From NCBI GenBank assembly GCA_019634305.1, contig JAHQVQ010000027.1, positions 1-33,931 on the forward strand: 33,931 bases of DNA, written 5' to 3'. Below are positions 29,445 through 33,931 of the stretch, in pieces. Source of the DNA: Flammeovirgaceae bacterium (lineage in GTDB: Bacteria; Bacteroidota; Bacteroidia; Cytophagales; Flammeovirgaceae). Made by a program: the position numbers and the translations under genes. The stretch's first letter is position 1, and every line of letters begins with the position of its first letter. The notes under the pieces were generated by a model. It was not told where the DNA came from. It saw nothing but the letters and a program-made list of their open reading frames with translations, and did not search any database.

Positions 29445-31685
29445 ATGAGAACTTCCAGAAGAAATTTCATAAAAATATCATCCATTGGAGTAGGAGGAGC
29501 TGCAGTGGCAGGAGCTGCTGTAAATTGGACATCTGGTCAGATAATCAATGAAGTAATTCCCAAATCATTTCAATATAAGAAAACCTCTACTTATTGCGAA
29601 GTTTGTTTTTGGAAATGTGCAGGTTGGGTGACTACTAATGAGAATGGAGAAGTCTGGAAAGTGGAAGGGCATCAGGATGATCCTCATTGTCATGGCAGAT
29701 TGTGCCCTCGAGGAACTGGAGGAGTGGGGATGTACTATGATGAGGATCGGCTTAAAACTCCTTTAATCAGAAGAACAAAAAATGGGAAACAGGTTTATGA
29801 AGAAGCTTCCTGGGAGGACGCTTTTGCTTATATTGCCAATAAACTGGAATTAATAAAAGAAAAGTATGGTCCTGAATGCGTGGCCTTATTTACTCATGGC
29901 TCTGGTGGTAAATTCTTGGGTCAATTTTTAAAAGCTTATGGTTCTAATAACATTACTGCTCCCTCATTTGCTCAATGCAGGGGTCCCAGAGAAGTTGCCT
30001 TTTTAAGCACCTTTGGAGAACTGGTTTTATCTCCGGAAAGGACTGATATCAGAGATACCAAATGCCTTGTATTAATTGGTTCTCATATTGGTGAAAATAT
30101 GCATAATGGACAAGTACAGGAAATGTCTCAGGCTATTGATAACGGAGCTACTATTATTACTGTAGATCCAAGGTTTTCCACTGCTGCAAGTAAATCCAAA
30201 CACTGGCTGCCTATCAAACCAGCTACTGATTTAGCTTTATTATTAGCATGGATAAATGTAATCATTAATGAAGGTTGGTTCGATAAAGAATATGTTGAAA
30301 AATACTGTTTTGGATTTGAAGAATTGAAAGCGCATGTTCAGCAATATACACCTGAATGGGCGTATGGAATTACTACTATTGAACCTCAGGTGATTCGAGA
30401 TACAGCCAAGGAAATGGCAAAAGCTTCACCTGCTGTAATCATCCATCCTGGCAGACATGTAACCTGGTATGGAGACGATACTCAAAGGTTAAGGGCTGTG
30501 GCTATTTTAAATGCGCTTTTAGGTTCATGGGGAAGAAGAGGAGGATTTTATAATCCTGAAAAAGTTAGTTTACCAGAGTTTCCCCATCCGCCTTTCCCCA
30601 AACCAGAGAAAACCTGGAAGGATTCATTTCCAGATCAATTTAATCTGGCTTATGAAGTCCTTTCTTCAGGAATCTGTGAGGCTTCTATTCCTTCTCCAGA
30701 GAGAGATTGTTCATTTAAGGGCTGGATAGTAAATGGTACTAACCTGATTCAAACACTGCCAAATCAACAACAGACTTTGGATGCTATTCAAAATCTTGAG
30801 CTTTTGGTAGTCATTGATACCATGCCGATGGAAATTACAGGATATGCTGATGTGGTTTTACCAGAATGTACTTATCTGGAAAGGTATGATGCCATTAGAA
30901 ATTCACCACATCGTGAGCCTTACCTGGCCTTGAGAATGCCAGCTACTCAACCAAAATATAATTCAAAACCAGATTGGTGGATCGCCAAAAAACTTGCTGA
31001 GAAAATGGGGCTTGGAGCCTATTTCGGTTGGAAAAATATAGAGGAAATGCTGGATTGGCAACTGAAAAAAGTAGGGTCTTCTTTAAAGGAAATGCAAAAA
31101 CTTGGAGTGAAAAAAATGAACCGCGAGTATGACGATTTGTATTTCGCCAAAGGAGAAGAAATTGAATTTAATACCAATACGGGAAAAATTGAATTATTCT
31201 CCACAGAATTACAGGCTGAGGGTTTTGATCCAATGCCAAAATATACCCCTCACCCAGAGCCACAGGAAGGTTTTTATAGATTGAATTACGGCAGGGCTCC
31301 AATGCATACTTTCAGCCGGACTTCTAATAATCCAAATCTTCATGCTCTGATGCCAGAAAATGCCCTTTGGGTTAATCCAAAAGTTGCCAGGCAATGGGGT
31401 TTGAAAAACGGTCAGGAAATATGGCTTAAAAATCAGGATGGTAAGGTAAGTGACTTTCCCATAAAAGTAAGGATAACTGAAAGAATTAGATGGGATTCAG
31501 TTTATATGGTCCATGGGTTTGGACACAAGGAACAAAGGCTTTCCAGAGCAAATGGAAAAGGGGCAAGCGATACCCAAATGATTACCAATGTAATGATGGA
31601 CCCAATAATGGGAGGAACAGGAATGAGAGGAAATTTCGTGACATTTTTAATTGAAAAACCAGAAAAAGAGGAGGTGACATTATGA
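29445..31685 (+). CDS. Tat-exported molybdopterin oxidoreductase catalytic subunit (PsrA/PhsA type)
   Basis: This 746-residue protein belongs to the DMSO-reductase superfamily. A twin-arginine signal (TSRRNFIKISS, then a glycine/alanine-rich hydrophobic stretch) sends the folded enzyme to the periplasm. The [4Fe-4S] site is C51-x2-C54-x3-C58-x28-C87, followed by CPRGTGG. C178 in AQCRGPREV is at the molybdenum-ligand position, as in polysulfide/thiosulfate reductases. The C-terminal domain has the usual cofactor-binding strand LNYGRAPMHTFSRTSNN. With the iron-sulfur and NrfD genes downstream it forms a PsrABC-like quinone-linked complex. YeeE/YedE neighbours point to a sulfur compound as substrate. 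Reduction versus oxidation cannot be decided from sequence. It overlaps the next gene by 4 bases (ATGA). Confidence 0.92.
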   Translation: MRTSRRNFIKISSIGVGGAAVAGAAVNWTSGQIINEVIPKSFQYKKTSTYCEVCFWKCAGWVTTNENGEVWKVEGHQDDPHCHGRLCPRGTGGVGMYYDEDRLKTPLIRRTKNGKQVYEEASWEDAFAYIANKLELIKEKYGPECVALFTHGSGGKFLGQFLKAYGSNNITAPSFAQCRGPREVAFLSTFGELVLSPERTDIRDTKCLVLIGSHIGENMHNGQVQEMSQAIDNGATIITVDPRFSTAASKSKHWLPIKPATDLALLLAWINVIINEGWFDKEYVEKYCFGFEELKAHVQQYTPEWAYGITTIEPQVIRDTAKEMAKASPAVIIHPGRHVTWYGDDTQRLRAVAILNALLGSWGRRGGFYNPEKVSLPEFPHPPFPKPEKTWKDSFPDQFNLAYEVLSSGICEASIPSPERDCSFKGWIVNGTNLIQTLPNQQQTLDAIQNLELLVVIDTMPMEITGYADVVLPECTYLERYDAIRNSPHREPYLALRMPATQPKYNSKPDWWIAKKLAEKMGLGAYFGWKNIEEMLDWQLKKVGSSLKEMQKLGVKKMNREYDDLYFAKGEEIEFNTNTGKIELFSTELQAEGFDPMPKYTPHPEPQEGFYRLNYGRAPMHTFSRTSNNPNLHALMPENALWVNPKVARQWGLKNGQEIWLKNQDGKVSDFPIKVRITERIRWDSVYMVHGFGHKEQRLSRANGKGASDTQMITNVMMDPIMGGTGMRGNFVTFLIEKPEKEEVTL

Positions 31686-32215
31686 GATATGCAATGGCCA
31701 TAGATACCAGGAAATGTGTAGGCTGCAGCGATTGTGTAGTGGCCTGCCAGATTGAAAACAAAGTCCCTGAAGGGTTTTGCAGGGACTGGGTGGTAGAAGC
31801 TACAAGCGGCACTTACCCAAAATTGGAACTGGAAATTCGCTCAGAAAGATGTAATCAATGTGGTAATGCTCCTTGTGTGAGGTGTTGCCCAACTGGATCC
31901 AGTCATTATGCTGAAGGTGGAATTGTGTTGGTGGATCCGGACAAATGTATTGGCTGTGGGGCATGTATCGCTTCTTGTCCTTATGATGCCAGGTATGTTC
32001 ATCCGGAAGGCTATGTGGATAAATGTACTTTTTGTATTCAGCGAGTGAGGAAAGGACAGCAACCGGCTTGTGTAGAGGTTTGCCCCACCAAATGTATGTA
32101 TTTTGGAGATTTGGACGATCCGAATAGTGAAGTTGCCATAAAGTTGAAGGAAAGAAAGCATAAAACACTAATTCCAGAAGCAGGAACTGATCCTCATCTC
32201 TATTTTCTTATCTGA
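31682..32215 (+). CDS. Four-cluster [4Fe-4S] electron-transfer subunit (PsrB/DmsB type)
   Basis: This 177-residue protein carries sixteen Cys in four clusters: C12, C15, C18, C22; C57, C60, C65, C69; C89, C92, C95, C99; and C115, C118, C130, C134. This is the standard arrangement of PsrB, PhsB and DmsB subunits, which pass electrons between the molybdenum subunit and the quinone anchor. It has no signal peptide; such subunits are exported with the folded Tat partner. The start overlaps the previous stop as ATGA, so translation is coupled and equal amounts are expected. The NrfD gene follows after 18 bases. Confidence 0.95.
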   Translation: MRYAMAIDTRKCVGCSDCVVACQIENKVPEGFCRDWVVEATSGTYPKLELEIRSERCNQCGNAPCVRCCPTGSSHYAEGGIVLVDPDKCIGCGACIASCPYDARYVHPEGYVDKCTFCIQRVRKGQQPACVEVCPTKCMYFGDLDDPNSEVAIKLKERKHKTLIPEAGTDPHLYFLI

Positions 32216-32233
32216 ATTTTAACCTGAAATAAA

Positions 32234-33175
32234 ATGAAAGAGGAATTAATCATAAGCGGAAGAATGAATCCTAAGATTGATCCGGAATTGGCGATTTGGC
32301 ATTGGGAAATTCCCTTTTACCTTTTCGTAGGAGGATTGGCTGCAGGGATTTTATTTTTTGCCTCCTTTTATTATTTGAGGGGCAAAGAAAACGAAATGCC
32401 GAATACCATAAAATGGGCGCCAATACTTGCCCCGATTTTGTTAGTAGCAGGACTAGGCGCACTTTTTTTAGATTTAAATCATAAACTGTATTTCTGGCAA
32501 TTATACACCATCATAAAATTACAATCGCCCATGTCGTGGGGAGCTTGGACTTTATTGGTGATTACCCCACTTTCCATGCTTTGGTGTTTTTCTTATTTAG
32601 GTGAATTATTTCCAAAATGGAATTGGAAATCCCAAATGCTAAGCAAACTAGAAAATTATGTCATCAAAAAGAGAAGAATAATAGCTTGGGTAATGGTTTT
32701 CTTTTCTGTTATTCTGGGTATATATACTGGTATTCTATTATCAGCTTTTAATGCCAGACCGCTTTGGAATACCTCTATTCTTGGCCCTTTATTCCTCACT
32801 TCAGGACTTTCTGCGGGGGCAGCTTTTATTCTTTTAATCAGTAAAAATAAATATGAAAAACAGCTTTTCAGGAAAATCGACCTGATCATTATTGCGGTTG
32901 AATTATTCTTCATCATTCATATGTTCATGGGCTTTTTGGCTAGTACTCAGGTCCAAATTGAAGCAGCTCAACTTTTCCTTGGTGGGGATTTCACTTTGCC
33001 TTTCTGGGTTTTTGTGGTCTTTCTGGGGATGATAGTCCCTGCATTACTGGAATATCTGGAAATGAAAGGTCAGAAAATCCCATCATATATCCCAGCTGTT
33101 TTAGTCATTTTCGGTAGCCTGATGCTAAGGTTTATTATTGTCAATGCCGGACAAGTCAGTAGATATCTATATTAA
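32234..33175 (+). CDS. NrfD/PsrC-type membrane quinone-binding subunit
   Basis: This 313-residue polytopic protein has about eight or nine membrane helices. The N-terminal part (WHWEIPFYLFVGGLAAGILFF) is the hallmark of NrfD/PsrC proteins, which bind menaquinol on the periplasmic side and exchange electrons with the four-cluster subunit. Other helices include WGAWTLLVITPLSMLWCF and ILGPLFLTSGLSAGAAFILL. It lies 18 bases after the iron-sulfur gene and 11 bases before the YeeE-type gene, within one operon. Confidence 0.92.
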   Translation: MKEELIISGRMNPKIDPELAIWHWEIPFYLFVGGLAAGILFFASFYYLRGKENEMPNTIKWAPILAPILLVAGLGALFLDLNHKLYFWQLYTIIKLQSPMSWGAWTLLVITPLSMLWCFSYLGELFPKWNWKSQMLSKLENYVIKKRRIIAWVMVFFSVILGIYTGILLSAFNARPLWNTSILGPLFLTSGLSAGAAFILLISKNKYEKQLFRKIDLIIIAVELFFIIHMFMGFLASTQVQIEAAQLFLGGDFTLPFWVFVVFLGMIVPALLEYLEMKGQKIPSYIPAVLVIFGSLMLRFIIVNAGQVSRYLY

Positions 33176-33186
33176 AAAATATAATC

Positions 33187-33720
33187 ATGGCTAATCAAAA
33201 TTATATAACTCATCATTCTAAGTACATGAACCCCTATTTAGCGGGAATTCTGTTGGGAATCGTATTATTAGCAGCTTTTTATCTAACAGGAAGAGGCTTG
33301 GGGGCAAGTGGGGCAATGAAAAGCGCAGTTGTAACCACAATGGATGTTATTAGCCCAGCCCATGCAGAGGATTCTGGTTTTTATGGTAAATATCTTTTAG
33401 GAGAAAATTCTCCTATGCATTCCTGGCTGGTTTTTCAGGTGCTAGGTGTTTTTGTAGGAGGTTTAATTTCCGGAGCATTATCTGGAAGATTAAAACTGAC
33501 TACGGAACACTCTCCAAATATTACTTCAAGGAAGAGAGTTTATATGGCTTTAATTGGCGGTGCACTTTTCGGGTTTGGTTCGCAGTTGGGTAGGGGATGT
33601 ACCAGTGGAGCGGCCCTCAGTGGTATGGCTACTTTATCAGTGGCGGGATTTGTGACCATGGTGGCCATTTTCGGGACTGCTTTTGCTCTGGCTTACTTTT
33701 TTAGAAAAAATTGGATTTAA
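33187..33720 (+). CDS. YeeE/YedE half-size sulfur-transport subunit
   Basis: This 177-residue membrane protein corresponds to one half of a YeeE/YedE (DUF395, TsuA-like) transporter. Helices lie near 16-34, 80-100, 118-135 and 145-170. The signature GSQLGRGCTSGAALSG carries the conserved Cys (C138), which in characterised TsuA proteins relays thiosulfate through the membrane. A second half-size gene follows 19 bases later, so the two probably pair like PmpA/PmpB. Being 11 bases behind NrfD, it should supply or remove the sulfur compound handled by the oxidoreductase. The exact substrate is inferred. Confidence 0.88.
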   Translation: MANQNYITHHSKYMNPYLAGILLGIVLLAAFYLTGRGLGASGAMKSAVVTTMDVISPAHAEDSGFYGKYLLGENSPMHSWLVFQVLGVFVGGLISGALSGRLKLTTEHSPNITSRKRVYMALIGGALFGFGSQLGRGCTSGAALSGMATLSVAGFVTMVAIFGTAFALAYFFRKNWI

Positions 33721-33739
33721 TACACTTAAATACAAAATC

Positions 33740-33931
33740 ATGGGACCTCTAATTCCTGTAAATGAAATTTCAACAGAGATAAATTTCCTGATTGCCTTTT
33801 TAATAGGGCTAGGATTTGGTTTTGCCTTGGAGCAAGCTGGTTTTTCCTCAAGCAGGAAATTGGCTGGAATGTTTTATGGCTATGATACTACTGTGCTAAA
33901 AGTATTTTTTACAGCGGCAATTACTGCCATG
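33740..33931 (+). CDS. Second YeeE/YedE half-size subunit, cut by the window end
   Basis: Not in the ORF track. From the ATG at 33740 the frame stays open for 64 codons to the last base. It reads MGPLIPVNEIS, a hydrophobic segment LIAFLIGLGFGFALEQAGF, then SSSRKLAGMFYGYDTTVLKV. The GFGFxLExAGF...RKLAGxFYGxD pattern is the N-terminal half signature of YeeE/YedE proteins. The Cys often found after AGF is Ser here. It follows the first half-size gene by 19 bases and is the next member of the oxidoreductase operon; further genes may lie beyond the edge. Confidence 0.85.
   Translation, partial: MGPLIPVNEISTEINFLIAFLIGLGFGFALEQAGFSSSRKLAGMFYGYDTTVLKVFFTAAITAM

Noticed and set aside
31800-32168. 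122- and 106-residue minus-strand ORFs opposite the four-cluster ferredoxin
   Set aside because: Both are antisense shadows of a gene whose sixteen Cys pattern proves the plus-strand frame.

Overview
The window looks like chromosomal DNA of a Bacteroidota bacterium, probably a Cytophagales-type marine or soil organism. Supporting signs are AT-rich DNA, a strong TTG-N19-TAnnTTTG promoter (the Bacteroidota sigma-70 type), several OmpH/Skp genes behind bamA, a signal-peptide GH2 beta-galactosidase, a large M56 peptidase paired with a BlaI-type repressor, and lipoproteins with Bacteroidota-like lipoboxes. Assignment is by gene content only; no search was run.

Layout. From 1 to about 24.3 kb almost everything is on the minus strand. 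In map order this is: a cut-off gene that looks like an anti-sigma factor and its ECF sigma gene; a membrane-anchored GH10 xylanase-like protein; the wreck of an outer-membrane beta-barrel gene; a GH2 beta-galactosidase; hemE; a BlaI/M56 peptidase pair with a five-copy palindromic operator array; an envelope-biogenesis block read uppS > bamA > ompH > double-ompH > ompH > ompH; a tandem TerB-like protein; and the 2-oxoglutarate dehydrogenase operon sucA > odhB > lpd. An AT-rich 636-bp divergent spacer separates this from plus-strand xerC/D and raiA/hpf. A minus-strand short alpha-glucan phosphorylase follows, divergent from a CotH-like lipoprotein. The right end is a compact plus-strand operon: a Tat-exported molybdopterin oxidoreductase, a four-cluster ferredoxin, an NrfD-type quinone anchor, and two half-size YeeE/YedE sulfur-transport subunits, the last cut by the window edge.

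How genes work together. UppS makes the undecaprenyl carrier. BamA inserts outer-membrane proteins, and the OmpH/Skp proteins chaperone them across the periplasm. SucA, OdhB and Lpd are E1, E2 and E3 of one complex. BlaI and the M56 peptidase form a sensor-protease/repressor switch whose M56 partner has no recognisable beta-lactam sensor. The right-hand operon is a respiratory sulfur-compound oxidoreductase of the Psr/Phs type, linked to thiosulfate or sulfur-compound uptake.

Most of the window is well-known core metabolism. The most unusual items are the expanded OmpH/Skp set with a fused double domain, the BlaI operator array with its non-beta-lactam M56 partner, the oxidoreductase/YeeE operon, and the CotH-kinase-like lipoprotein.
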